This document shows positions 7,038 through 14,652 of a stretch of 18,733 bases of DNA, one piece after another. The notes under the pieces are model-generated. The model did not search any database. It was not told the origin of the DNA and saw nothing but the letters and a program-made list of their open reading frames with translations. Source of the DNA: CAZBSE01 sp964561115 (GTDB lineage Bacteria > Actinomycetota > Humimicrobiia > Humimicrobiales > Humimicrobiaceae); the NCBI GenBank assembly GCA_964561115.1, contig CAZLOE010000027.1, forward strand, positions 1-18,733, written 5' to 3'. The stretch's first letter is position 1; every line of letters starts with the position of its first letter. Both the position numbers and the translations under genes were made by a program.

Positions 7038-7066
7038 TTGTTCATAACATCAACAATTGTGCATAA
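7038..7066. promoter_or_regulatory. Candidate autoregulatory operator: direct repeats TTGTTCATAA / TTGTGCATAA
   Basis: Two 10-bp direct repeats with nine identical positions lie at 7038-7047 and 7057-7066, 19 bp apart start to start (about two helical turns). The second overlaps the palindrome ACAATTGT (7053-7060). They sit between the -10 box and the start codon, where a bound tetrameric SorC-type repressor would block transcription. Matching half-sites occur at 18-52 ahead of the binding-protein gene. Confidence 0.5.
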
Positions 7067-7077
7067 TTGAGAAAAAC

Positions 7078-8022
7078 ATGAAATGGGTTGAAAATAAAAA
7101 ATTTATATCTAAAATAGCAAGACTTTACTACCTTGGGAATCTAACACAGCAGGAGATTGCAGATAATCTAAATATATCCAGAACAAAAGTTTCTAGATGC
7201 TTGGATAAGGCAAGAGAAGAAAAAATAGTTGAAATTAAGATTAATTCACCACAAGAGGATTATACAGATTTAGAATATGAAATAGAAGAAAGGTACAAAT
7301 TAAAAGAATGTATTATTGTTCCAACTTATGATAGAAGGGAAGATATTTTAAGAGATATGGCCGATAAATTGGCAGGCATGTTTAATAGAATAATAAAAGA
7401 TGGAGATTATTTTGGTATTGGATGGGGAACTTCCCTTAAATCTATAGCAGATTACCTGAATCTTAGAATGAAAGTGGATATAAAAGTAGTACCCTTGATC
7501 GGCGGTATTGGAAAAGTTGGTACCGGGATTCATACAAATTCGGTAGCCAGGACTTTAGCAAATAAATTTGGTGGGGTTAGTTATATGATTAATTCCCCTG
7601 CAATTTTAGATAGCAGTGAAGCAAAAGAAATTATACAAAATGATAGTAATGCAAGAGAAATAATAAAGATGTCTGGTAGAGTTAGCACAGCTATGGTAGG
7701 TATGAGTGATATAGGTCCTCAGTCTACATTAATTAAAAATGGAAATTTCAAGGTTAAAGAATTCAATTATCTGAATAGTTTAGGAGTGGTAGGGGATGTG
7801 AACCTTATTTTTATAGATGAAAATGGGAAATATATACAAAATGAAATTAATAAAAGGATTATAACTACCCCTATTGAAAGAATTGAAAAAATCGAAAATG
7901 TAATCGGGATAGGATTCGGAGGTAGAAAATTGAAGGTTATTTTGGGTGCGCTACGTGGCAGAATTATAAATATTTTATTAACTGATGAAACTACAGCAAA
8001 AAGTATAATTAGCTCTAATTAA
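7078..8022 (+). CDS. SorC/DeoR-type sugar-binding transcriptional regulator
   Basis: From the ATG at 7078 the protein has 314 residues, the normal SorC-family size. The N-terminal helix-turn-helix spans roughly residues 17-57, with LTQQEIADNLNISRTKVSR as its core. The rest is the phosphosugar-sensing domain related to glucosamine-6-phosphate isomerases, with GIGWGTSLKSIADYL, PLIGGIGKVGTGIHTNSVAR and a C-terminal VIGIGFGGRK region. Such proteins are usually tetramers released from DNA by a phosphorylated sugar, here plausibly the product of the upstream kinase. An in-frame TTG at 7057 would add seven residues but lies inside the operator-like repeat and lacks a Shine-Dalgarno sequence. The gene has its own promoter. 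It sits between the sugar locus and the dehydrogenase-complex genes and could control either or both. Confidence 0.92.
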   Translation: MKWVENKKFISKIARLYYLGNLTQQEIADNLNISRTKVSRCLDKAREEKIVEIKINSPQEDYTDLEYEIEERYKLKECIIVPTYDRREDILRDMADKLAGMFNRIIKDGDYFGIGWGTSLKSIADYLNLRMKVDIKVVPLIGGIGKVGTGIHTNSVARTLANKFGGVSYMINSPAILDSSEAKEIIQNDSNAREIIKMSGRVSTAMVGMSDIGPQSTLIKNGNFKVKEFNYLNSLGVVGDVNLIFIDENGKYIQNEINKRIITTPIERIEKIENVIGIGFGGRKLKVILGALRGRIINILLTDETTAKSIISSN

Positions 8023-8097
8023 ATAATTAAAGATAATTCAAAAGTATATTATGGATATAAAATAATAGTAAAAACTAAAGTTATGAGCTGTCAAAAA

Positions 8098-8103
8098 TAT
8101 AAT
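8098..8103 (+). promoter_or_regulatory. Candidate -10 box ahead of the dehydrogenase-complex genes
   Basis: A TATAAT lies 51 bp before the E1 alpha start in a 132-bp AT-rich gap. The -35 side (CTAAAG at 8075-8080, 17-bp spacer) is poor, so this is tentative. No terminator is visible after the regulator gene, so read-through is possible. Confidence 0.3.
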
Positions 8104-8154
8104 AAAAATAAAATTATTAGCTAAAATTAATTTTTTTTAATTAGTGAGGTTCGA

Positions 8155-9183
8155 ATGAAAAAGGATGTTAATAAAAAAAGTAAATACATAGATATCAATG
8201 GATATAAAATAGAGGATAAATTCAAAGACTTAAATGAGAATATAAAAATTGAAATGTTAAGAAAAATGTACCAGATAAGACACTTCGAATATCAAACTGA
8301 GCAATTTATTATAAGAGGTAAGATTCATGGGACATGTCACCTTTATACCGGTGAAGAAGCAACAGCAGTAGGGTCTATTTATGCTATTCGCAGTAATGAT
8401 TATATTGCTTCTACTCATAGAGGGCATGGTCATTGCATATCAAAGGGTGCAGATTTAAATATAATGATGGCAGAACTATTAGGCAAGAAGACTGGATATT
8501 GTAAGGGAAAAGGTGGTTCAATGCATATTGCAGATTTAGATACCTCGAACCTTGGTGCAAATGGAGTTGTAGGCGGGGGTTTAGGGATAGCAACAGGTGC
8601 TGCGCTTACCTGCAAGTTGAAGAAAAATGGCAGGATTGTTGTATGCTTTTTTGGAGATGGTGCAGCAAATAGGGGCATATTCCATGAGACTATAAATTTA
8701 GCTTCCATCTGGAGCCTTCCAGTTATATATCTTTGTGAAAACAATGTATATGCGATGTCAACGCCTAAAAAAGAGGCATTTAATATTAAGAGAATATCAG
8801 ACAGAAGAGCTTCATACGGTATTGAAGGGTTAACAATTGATGGCAATAACCTTATTGAGGTATTCAATACAGTCTCACACTTTGCTGATGAATGCAGGGC
8901 AGGGAGAGGCCCTGTTTTAATTGAGAGTTTGACTTATAGATGGGGTGGACATTCTAAGAGCGATGCTCAGGTTTATAGAAGTAAGGAAGAAGTTAAATCG
9001 TGGATGAAAAAGGATCCAATTGTGCAGTACAAAAAAGTCCTTATGCGAGAAGGGGTATTAATTGAAAAAGAGGATGAGGAACTTGAAAAAGAAGTAGAAG
9101 AGCAATTAAAGGAAGCAGCCGAGTTTGCAAAAGAGAGTCCCTTCCCAGATAAGTCAGAAGTTGAAGAAGATGTTTATGCCTGA
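8155..9183 (+). CDS. 2-oxoacid/acetoin dehydrogenase E1 component, alpha subunit
   Basis: This is the thiamine-diphosphate-binding subunit of a lipoate-dependent dehydrogenase complex. The 342-residue protein has the TPP motif starting GDGAANRGIFHE (167-178) and closing with ENNVYAMSTP (Asn196-Asn197). It also has the HRGHGH segment (88-93) and GGSMHIAD (120-127), all typical of the AcoA/PdhA group. About 25 extra polar residues at the N-terminus make it slightly longer than usual. GTGAGG at 8143-8148 supports the ATG. The beta subunit gene follows after 68 bp. AcoA and PdhA sequences overlap too much for me to say whether acetoin, pyruvate or a branched-chain oxoacid is the substrate. Confidence 0.92.
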   Translation: MKKDVNKKSKYIDINGYKIEDKFKDLNENIKIEMLRKMYQIRHFEYQTEQFIIRGKIHGTCHLYTGEEATAVGSIYAIRSNDYIASTHRGHGHCISKGADLNIMMAELLGKKTGYCKGKGGSMHIADLDTSNLGANGVVGGGLGIATGAALTCKLKKNGRIVVCFFGDGAANRGIFHETINLASIWSLPVIYLCENNVYAMSTPKKEAFNIKRISDRRASYGIEGLTIDGNNLIEVFNTVSHFADECRAGRGPVLIESLTYRWGGHSKSDAQVYRSKEEVKSWMKKDPIVQYKKVLMREGVLIEKEDEELEKEVEEQLKEAAEFAKESPFPDKSEVEEDVYA

Positions 9184-9251
9184 ATAGTTCATGTTTTTAT
9201 GATTTAAAACCTTTATAAAATTATTTAAGCTAAAGGAGAAATTTACAAGAT

Positions 9252-10238
9252 ATGAGGAAAATAACTTATCTTGAGGCAATAAGAGAGGCAATGTCGCAGA
9301 TAATGAGGAAAAATAGTGACGTTTACATTATTGGTGAAGATATCGCTGAGTATGGAGGGGCATTTGGGGTAACGGTAGGGATGTATGAAGAATTTGGTAA
9401 AGAGAGAATCAGGAATACCCCTATATCAGAAGCTGCAATAGTGGGAGTTGGCATTGGAAGTGCCCTTACCGGTATGAGGCCAATAGTTGAGATAATGTTT
9501 TCAGATTTTATAACTATAGCTATGGAACAGATTATCAATCAAGCTGCAAAAATACGATATATGTTTGGTGGAAAGGGGAAAGTTCCTCTTGTGATCAGAA
9601 CAGCAGGAGGTGGAGGAACAGGTGCTGCTGAACAGCATTCTCAAAGTCTCGAAGGTCTTGTTACACACATCCCTGGACTTAAAGTGGTTATGCCTTCATG
9701 CCCATATGATGCAAAAGGGCTGCTTATTGCGTCAATTAATGATAATAATCCGGTTATTTTTATAGAACATAAGCTTCTTTATAAAAATAAAAAATATATA
9801 GAGGATGTACCGGAAGAAATTTATGAAATAAAACTTGGAAGTGCAGATATAAAAAGAAAGGGCACGGATATTAGTATAGTTGCTACTTCTTTAATGGTTC
9901 AGAAGTCAATTGAAGTTGCACAAATACTTGAAGAAGAAAAAAATATAAAATGTGAAGTAATAGATTTAAGAACACTCCGCCCCCTTGATATAGATACAGT
10001 GCTTAATTCAGTTAAAAAAACTGGAAGGCTGCTGTGTGTAGAAGAAGCATGTAGCTTTGGAGGTTTTATGGGAGAGGTCTCAGCTCAGGTAGCTGAAAAA
10101 GGATTTGACTGGCTGGATGCTCCTATAGTCAGAGTCGCGGGTAGAAACTGTCCTGTTCCATACAGCCTGGTGCTTGAGCAGGAAATGATTCCCAGTGTTG
10201 AGAGGATTGAAAGAGGAATTTTAAATTTCTTTAAATAG
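9252..10238 (+). CDS. 2-oxoacid/acetoin dehydrogenase E1 component, beta subunit
   Basis: This is the partner subunit that completes the E1 alpha2-beta2 decarboxylase. The 328-residue protein has the standard layout. An N-terminal pyrimidine-binding domain carries GEDIAEYGGAFGVT and RNTPISEAAIVGVGIG, then FGGKGKVPLVIRTAGGGG and AEQHSQSLEG. A C-terminal transketolase-like domain carries CEEACSFGGFMGEVSA. Length and motifs are full and undamaged. AAGGAG at 9233-9238 is 13 bp from the ATG, a little far. It lies between the E1 alpha and E2 genes, and the order alpha-beta-E2 is the usual one for Gram-positive-type pyruvate and acetoin dehydrogenase operons. Confidence 0.93.
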   Translation: MRKITYLEAIREAMSQIMRKNSDVYIIGEDIAEYGGAFGVTVGMYEEFGKERIRNTPISEAAIVGVGIGSALTGMRPIVEIMFSDFITIAMEQIINQAAKIRYMFGGKGKVPLVIRTAGGGGTGAAEQHSQSLEGLVTHIPGLKVVMPSCPYDAKGLLIASINDNNPVIFIEHKLLYKNKKYIEDVPEEIYEIKLGSADIKRKGTDISIVATSLMVQKSIEVAQILEEEKNIKCEVIDLRTLRPLDIDTVLNSVKKTGRLLCVEEACSFGGFMGEVSAQVAEKGFDWLDAPIVRVAGRNCPVPYSLVLEQEMIPSVERIERGILNFFK

Positions 10239-10315
10239 GGCAGTGTATTTTATTGGATTTCTATGTGCTATTATATGTATTGCTTTAAATTTAATATTTA
10301 TTAAAGGATTTGATC

Positions 10316-11554
10316 ATGCATGAAGTGATTATGCCTAAACTGGGCCTTACTATGGAGACGGGAAGAATAGAAAAATGGCATAAAAAAGAAGGAGATAGGG
10401 TAGAAAAAGGAGAAGTACTTTTTGAGGTTATGACTGATAAGGTAACAATCGAAGTGGAGTCATATAATTCAGGTACTTTATTAAAGATACTGCGGGCTGA
10501 GGGTGAAGATGTACCTGTGACTGAAGTGGTAGCGTATATTGGCGAGCAAGGTGAAAAGGTCCCTGAAAATGTAATTAAAAAGGAAACTGCTAAAAAAAAC
10601 AAAGAACCGGAATTAAAAGATGCATTGGAGTCAAAGGATAGAGAAAAGAAAACAGATAGGAGTTCAGGGAAAGAAAAAGGAATAAAAATATCACCGCTGG
10701 CAAGAAAAATCGCTGAAGATATGGGTATTGATTACAGGTCGGAAGAAATCGCAGGCTCCGGTCCAGGAGGAAGAATAGTAAAAGAGGATGTAATAGCCTA
10801 TGGTAAATTAAGAAAAAAGAAAGAAGAGGAAGAGCCGGCATCTCAACAGGGAGCTATTTCTGTAAAATCATCCAGTAAGCTTACGGGGTTGAGAAAGGTG
10901 ATAGCGGAGCGTATGAGTCATTCAAAGTCAGCTATCCCTCATTTAGTCTTAAATATAAAAGCTGATGCTACAAAGCTTGTGGAGCTTAAAGAAAAGCTTG
11001 AGGAAGAAATTATAAAAAAATACGGAGTAAAGATAACTTATACTGATTTTATATTAAAAGCAGCTGCTGTTTCGCTGAGGGAAAATCTGGAGGTAAATTC
11101 AACTTTTTCCGATGGAAATTATATAATATATGACGAGGTAAATATAGGAGTGGCAGTTTCACTGGAAGAGGGTCTTATAGTCCCAAGTATTATTAATTGT
11201 GATAAACTAAAGATTACTGATATTGCAAAAAAGAGAGTGGAGCTGGTAAAAAAAGCACGGGAAGGAAAACTAAGTCTGGAGGAAGTCTCAAATGGTACGT
11301 TTACCGTAACAAATTTAGGGATGTACGGGATAAGGTCTTTTTCACCTATTATAAATCCTCCGCAGGCGGCAATACTTGCTGTTGGTGAAATATATGTCGA
11401 GCCTGCAGTGGTAAAGGGAAAAATAGAGCCGAGATCCTTTATGAACCTTTCTGTTTCGTGTGACCATAGAATAATCAATGGAACAGTAGGGGCAAAATTC
11501 TTAAGAAGAGTAGTGGAATTTATAGAGGACCCTGATAAATTAACTTTTAATTAG
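10316..11554 (+). CDS. Dihydrolipoamide acyltransferase (E2), single lipoyl domain
   Basis: This is the core acyltransferase of the complex, 412 residues from ATG 10316, with AAAGGA at 10303-10308. A TTG six bases upstream is less likely. One lipoyl domain occupies about residues 2-77, with the lipoylation site Lys42 in MTDKVTIEVES. A charged Lys/Glu-rich linker leads to the peripheral subunit-binding domain (about 124-162, with ISPLARKIAEDMGID and GSGPGGRIVKEDV). A second linker leads to the acetyltransferase domain. The catalytic motif reads CDHRIINGT: His384 is present, but the common Asp of DHRxxDG is Asn388, a variant also known in some E2p enzymes such as Azotobacter's. Its lipoyl group would be supplied through the lipB product encoded downstream on the other strand. 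Confidence 0.94.
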   Translation: MHEVIMPKLGLTMETGRIEKWHKKEGDRVEKGEVLFEVMTDKVTIEVESYNSGTLLKILRAEGEDVPVTEVVAYIGEQGEKVPENVIKKETAKKNKEPELKDALESKDREKKTDRSSGKEKGIKISPLARKIAEDMGIDYRSEEIAGSGPGGRIVKEDVIAYGKLRKKKEEEEPASQQGAISVKSSSKLTGLRKVIAERMSHSKSAIPHLVLNIKADATKLVELKEKLEEEIIKKYGVKITYTDFILKAAAVSLRENLEVNSTFSDGNYIIYDEVNIGVAVSLEEGLIVPSIINCDKLKITDIAKKRVELVKKAREGKLSLEEVSNGTFTVTNLGMYGIRSFSPIINPPQAAILAVGEIYVEPAVVKGKIEPRSFMNLSVSCDHRIINGTVGAKFLRRVVEFIEDPDKLTFN

Positions 11555-11572
11555 ATTTAATGTTTTTTAAAA

Positions 11573-11917
11573 GTGGAAGATAAAAAGGCAAAAATAGTAT
11601 TATTTTGTGTTAATTGTAATAAAGAATCATCACATACGGTATATTACATAGGTAACTATCTGCGTAGTGTGGTCTGTGACAGCTGCAATAAAAAAATAGA
11701 GATTGACAGGCGCCATCTCAGGACTGTATTTGCCGAGGATTTTATAAATAGAATTTTAACCAAACCGCATAGGATGACAGAGGATATGAAAAAAGCGATA
11801 GCTACAATGATGCCTTTTTTCCCCAAACGGTTGTTCAGGGAGCCGTTAAAAGTGATGAAAGAGATATATGCGGTTTTAAAGAAGGAAAACGGCAATTCAA
11901 AAAAAAGCAGTCAGTGA
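11573..11917 (+). CDS. Small zinc-ribbon protein of unknown function
   Basis: This is a 114-residue protein with two CxxC pairs (CVNC at 12-15 and CDSC at about 35-38), which look like a zinc ribbon, followed by a basic helical C-terminal half without membrane segments. It starts with GTG 18 bp after the E2 stop codon. No clear Shine-Dalgarno sequence is visible, so translation may be coupled to E2. Its 3' end lies 10 bp from the convergent lipB gene. I recall small zinc-ribbon proteins of this general look next to dehydrogenase-complex genes in some Clostridia, but I cannot assign a family or function with confidence. A role in assembly or regulation of the complex is only a guess from position. 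Confidence 0.7.
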   Translation: MEDKKAKIVLFCVNCNKESSHTVYYIGNYLRSVVCDSCNKKIEIDRRHLRTVFAEDFINRILTKPHRMTEDMKKAIATMMPFFPKRLFREPLKVMKEIYAVLKKENGNSKKSSQ

Positions 11918-11927
11918 TTCAAAGCAG

Positions 11928-12653
11928 TTAAGTAATTTTTATAATCGGGATTTTAAAAGTATTTTCAAAGCTGTGCACTATTTGTTCTTTGACATCACAA
12001 ATAGGGATAGGACGATTAAGGATTTTTTTTATAGAGGTCTGGGGGTGATCTTTTAAACCGCAGGCTATTATATAATCAAAGTATTTCAGGTCGTTGTTTA
12101 CATTTATTGAAAAGCCGTGGAAAGTTATCCATTTTTTAATTTTTAGGCCGATTGATGCTATTTTAAAATTGTTGACAAATATCCCCCTGTGTCTTCTTAC
12201 CCTGGTTCCCTGTATATCATAACAGGCAAGCACATCTATTATGACCTGTTCAAGATTATGGACAAAAAAGGTCAGATCTTTTTTTATCCTGACCAGATTT
12301 AGAATCGTATAGCAGACGACCTGTCCCGGAGTATGAAGAGTGATATCGCCGCCTCGGTCGGACTGGACCAGTTCTATGTTTTGATCTTTAAGTTTCTCTC
12401 TGTTTGCAAGTAGGTTGCCGGTATTTCTGTTGCTTCCAATAGTGATGACCGGGTAGTGCTCAAGTACTAATATTGCACCGGGCCTGTCATCTGATCTTAT
12501 AAGTTCGAAAAGTCTTATCTGCAGATCATAGGCTTCATTATAGGAAATAAGACCGAGATCAAGACCCAAGATGTTCTTTTGTGTATTACTGCAGCTAACA
12601 CTATCTATTATTTTATTAATGTTAAATGGAGTTTTTTGTTTTAATATTTTCAT
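11928..12653 (-). CDS. lipB: Octanoyltransferase LipB
   Basis: The enzyme transfers octanoate from octanoyl-ACP to the lipoyl-domain lysine, the first step of protein lipoylation; lipoyl synthase must be encoded elsewhere. The 241-residue protein carries the LipB signature RGGDITLHTPGQ (100-111, with Thr where HGPGQ is common). It has the catalytic lysine in KIASIG (Lys164) and the catalytic cysteine in IACGL (Cys198), and TFHGFSINV also fits. About 25 residues precede the conserved core, a modest extension with no recognised motif. It is the only antisense gene inside the dehydrogenase-complex cluster, placed between E2 and E3. Its presence supports the view that the complex is really lipoylated in this organism. 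The 94-bp gap to E3 must hold promoters for both directions, though no strong one is visible. Confidence 0.92.
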   Translation of the reverse strand: MKILKQKTPFNINKIIDSVSCSNTQKNILGLDLGLISYNEAYDLQIRLFELIRSDDRPGAILVLEHYPVITIGSNRNTGNLLANREKLKDQNIELVQSDRGGDITLHTPGQVVCYTILNLVRIKKDLTFFVHNLEQVIIDVLACYDIQGTRVRRHRGIFVNNFKIASIGLKIKKWITFHGFSINVNNDLKYFDYIIACGLKDHPQTSIKKILNRPIPICDVKEQIVHSFENTFKIPIIKIT

Positions 12654-12747
12654 AACTCAAAATACCATGATCAATTAAATTATTTTATCATATTAAGTAA
12701 TATATTTTTTAGTATATTAAATGATCTATGAAAGGAGTTTTTAGGCT

Positions 12748-14136
12748 ATGGATATTGTAAAGGTAGACCTTGCCGTGCTGGGAGGAGGACCCGGGGGATA
12801 TGTAGCATCCATAAGGGCTTCAAAAATGGGTCTAAAGACTGCAGTGATTGAAAGAGATTATCTGGGAGGAGTATGCATGAACTGCGGCTGCATACCTACA
12901 AAAACTCTTTATCATGTGGCATTTATACTAAATGAAATAAAAAAGGCAAAAGATTTCGGCATAGATGTCTCTGAGCCAAAACTTGATTTTAAAAAGACAA
13001 TGGCCAGAAAAGACCAGATAATCGAGATGCAGAGAAAGGGTCTTCAATCTCATTTCAAAAAAAATAACATAGAACTTATAAAAGGCAGCGGCAGAATAAT
13101 TGCAAGAGACAGGGTAGCAGTAAGGACATTAGACAGTCAGGAAATCGAAGTTGAAGCAAAAAATATAATTATTGCAACCGGCTCATCTGCTGCAAACGTA
13201 AAGCCGTTTGATCTGTCTGAAAAGGGAGTAGTGGATAATGCTGGAATATTATCTATTGAGGAAATACCGAAGTCACTATTGATCATAGGCGGTGGAGTTA
13301 TCGGAAGTGAGTTTGCAAATATCTTCTCTTCATTAGGGACGAAGGTCACTATAATAGAGCTTCTCCCAAGGATACTTTCAACTGAAGATGAAGATGTCTC
13401 AAAAGTGATTTATAACGTATTCAGGAAAAAAGGAATTGAAATATTTACAGATACGGTAATAGAAAAGGTTGAAAAAAGCGGCGATGATTTTATCTGTACT
13501 ACAAGCGGCGGGAATAAAATAACTGCGGATAAGGTACTAATATCAGTGGGCAGAAGACCAAATTCTTCTGATATAGGTATTGAAAAAGCCGGTGTAGAGG
13601 TGGACCAGAAAGGTTATATAAAAGTTGACTCACATCTTAGGACAAATATTGATGGAATATATGCTGTAGGTGATGTAATAGGAGGGCTTCAACTGGCTCA
13701 TGTAGCCTCTGAAGAAGGTAAGATTGCTGCAGAAAATATTGCCGGGAAAAATAAAGAAATGGATTACAGTGTTGTCCCCTGGGCAGTGTTTACGTCTCCC
13801 GAGATCGGGACTGTCGGAATTAATGAAGCTCAGGCAAGAAAAAAGAATATAAAGGTGTGTACAGGAATATTTCCATTCAGCTCCAGCGGTAAAGCTTATA
13901 TCTCAGGGGAGACCGAGGGTTTTATAAAAGTCGTTACAGACAGTGAGACGGGAGAAATTCTCGGTGCCCAGATGGTAGGACCAAGGGCGACTGAATTAGT
14001 CCATGAGATCGCTGTGGCTATGAAGGGAGAGATCCTGGTAGATGATCTTGTTTCAACTATCCATGCTCATCCGACATTCTCCGAATCTGTTTTGGAGGCT
14101 GCAGAAGATTGTTTTGGGATCGCAACTCATAAATAA
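12748..14136 (+). CDS. lpdA: Dihydrolipoamide dehydrogenase (E3)
   Basis: This FAD enzyme reoxidises the E2 dihydrolipoyl group and reduces NAD. The 462-residue protein has the FAD motif GGGPGGYVASIRASKMG (12-28) and the redox disulfide in GGVCMNCGCIPTKTL (Cys43 and Cys48). It has the NAD motif GGGVIGSEFANIFSSLG, the second FAD motif YAVGDVIGG, and the catalytic pair in HAHPTFSE (His441, Glu446). An additional Cys46 lies between the redox pair, where Val is usual. AAAGGAG at 12731-12737 supports the ATG. It is separated from E2 by the antisense lipB gene, so it probably has its own transcript. It could also serve a glycine cleavage system encoded elsewhere. Confidence 0.95.
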   Translation: MDIVKVDLAVLGGGPGGYVASIRASKMGLKTAVIERDYLGGVCMNCGCIPTKTLYHVAFILNEIKKAKDFGIDVSEPKLDFKKTMARKDQIIEMQRKGLQSHFKKNNIELIKGSGRIIARDRVAVRTLDSQEIEVEAKNIIIATGSSAANVKPFDLSEKGVVDNAGILSIEEIPKSLLIIGGGVIGSEFANIFSSLGTKVTIIELLPRILSTEDEDVSKVIYNVFRKKGIEIFTDTVIEKVEKSGDDFICTTSGGNKITADKVLISVGRRPNSSDIGIEKAGVEVDQKGYIKVDSHLRTNIDGIYAVGDVIGGLQLAHVASEEGKIAAENIAGKNKEMDYSVVPWAVFTSPEIGTVGINEAQARKKNIKVCTGIFPFSSSGKAYISGETEGFIKVVTDSETGEILGAQMVGPRATELVHEIAVAMKGEILVDDLVSTIHAHPTFSESVLEAAEDCFGIATHK

Positions 14137-14171
14137 TATATTTAGATAATAGAAGCCCGTGTTTAAATACT

Positions 14172-14199
14172 TTGACATAATATGAAGTTGTGTTAGAAT
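14172..14199 (+). promoter_or_regulatory. Near-consensus extended -10 promoter of the 122-aa protein gene
   Basis: TTGACA (14172-14177) is a perfect -35. After 16 bp comes TAGAAT (14194-14199), with TG at 14191-14192 forming an extended -10. Transcription would start near 14206, about 55 nt before the start codon. It is the best promoter in the window. Confidence 0.8.
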
Positions 14200-14260
14200 T
14201 ATTTTCCTAAATCTAAAATATTGTTATTTTATTATAAGATATAAAATATTTAAGATTTCT

Positions 14261-14629
14261 ATGAATACTGATAGTTCGGTAGTTTTAACCAAAAGAGTGA
14301 TAATAACATCGTCTAATCCTGTAGCTAAGGAAGATTTTGTTAAGAAAATTAAGGAATTTGCTAAAAATATTATTGCTTTCTTAAAAAAGAACGGCTGCAG
14401 GAAGTTAGGTCATATGAAAGTGATCTCTACTACTGACGGAGAAGATTATCTGCAGCTCAGTATTTTAGGTATGACCCAAAGGCCTAAAGTCCAGGGTATC
14501 CTAAAAAAGACTTTCGAAAAAATCAAATTGACCCTTAATATAATCGAATTTGGAGTCGGCAAGGAAATAATCGACAGCAAAGTTGATGAGGAAATAAAAA
14601 ATATACAGACATATTTTGTCAATAAGTGA
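14261..14629 (+). CDS. Hypothetical protein, 122 aa
   Basis: I do not recognise the family. The protein is soluble-looking, lysine-rich, without a signal peptide or membrane segment, and has a single cysteine (NGCRKLGHM). The pattern looks like an alpha/beta fold: an N-terminal strand (KRVIITS), a helix (FVKKIKEFAKNIIAFLKK), two strands (HMKVISTT and DYLQLSIL), a helix (VQGILKKTFEKIKL) and a strand (TLNIIEFGVG). It has no Shine-Dalgarno sequence near the ATG, but a near-consensus promoter lies 61-89 bp upstream. Together with normal codon use, this argues that it is a real gene. It follows E3 by 124 bp and converges on the LytM-like gene. Confidence 0.7.
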   Translation: MNTDSSVVLTKRVIITSSNPVAKEDFVKKIKEFAKNIIAFLKKNGCRKLGHMKVISTTDGEDYLQLSILGMTQRPKVQGILKKTFEKIKLTLNIIEFGVGKEIIDSKVDEEIKNIQTYFVNK

Positions 14630-14652
14630 TCTACTGATCCTATATAACAGTT

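Noticed and set aside
8430..8867. 145-codon antisense open frame inside the E1 alpha gene
   Set aside because: The + strand encodes an intact, motif-rich E1 alpha. The antisense product is not recognisable as a protein family.
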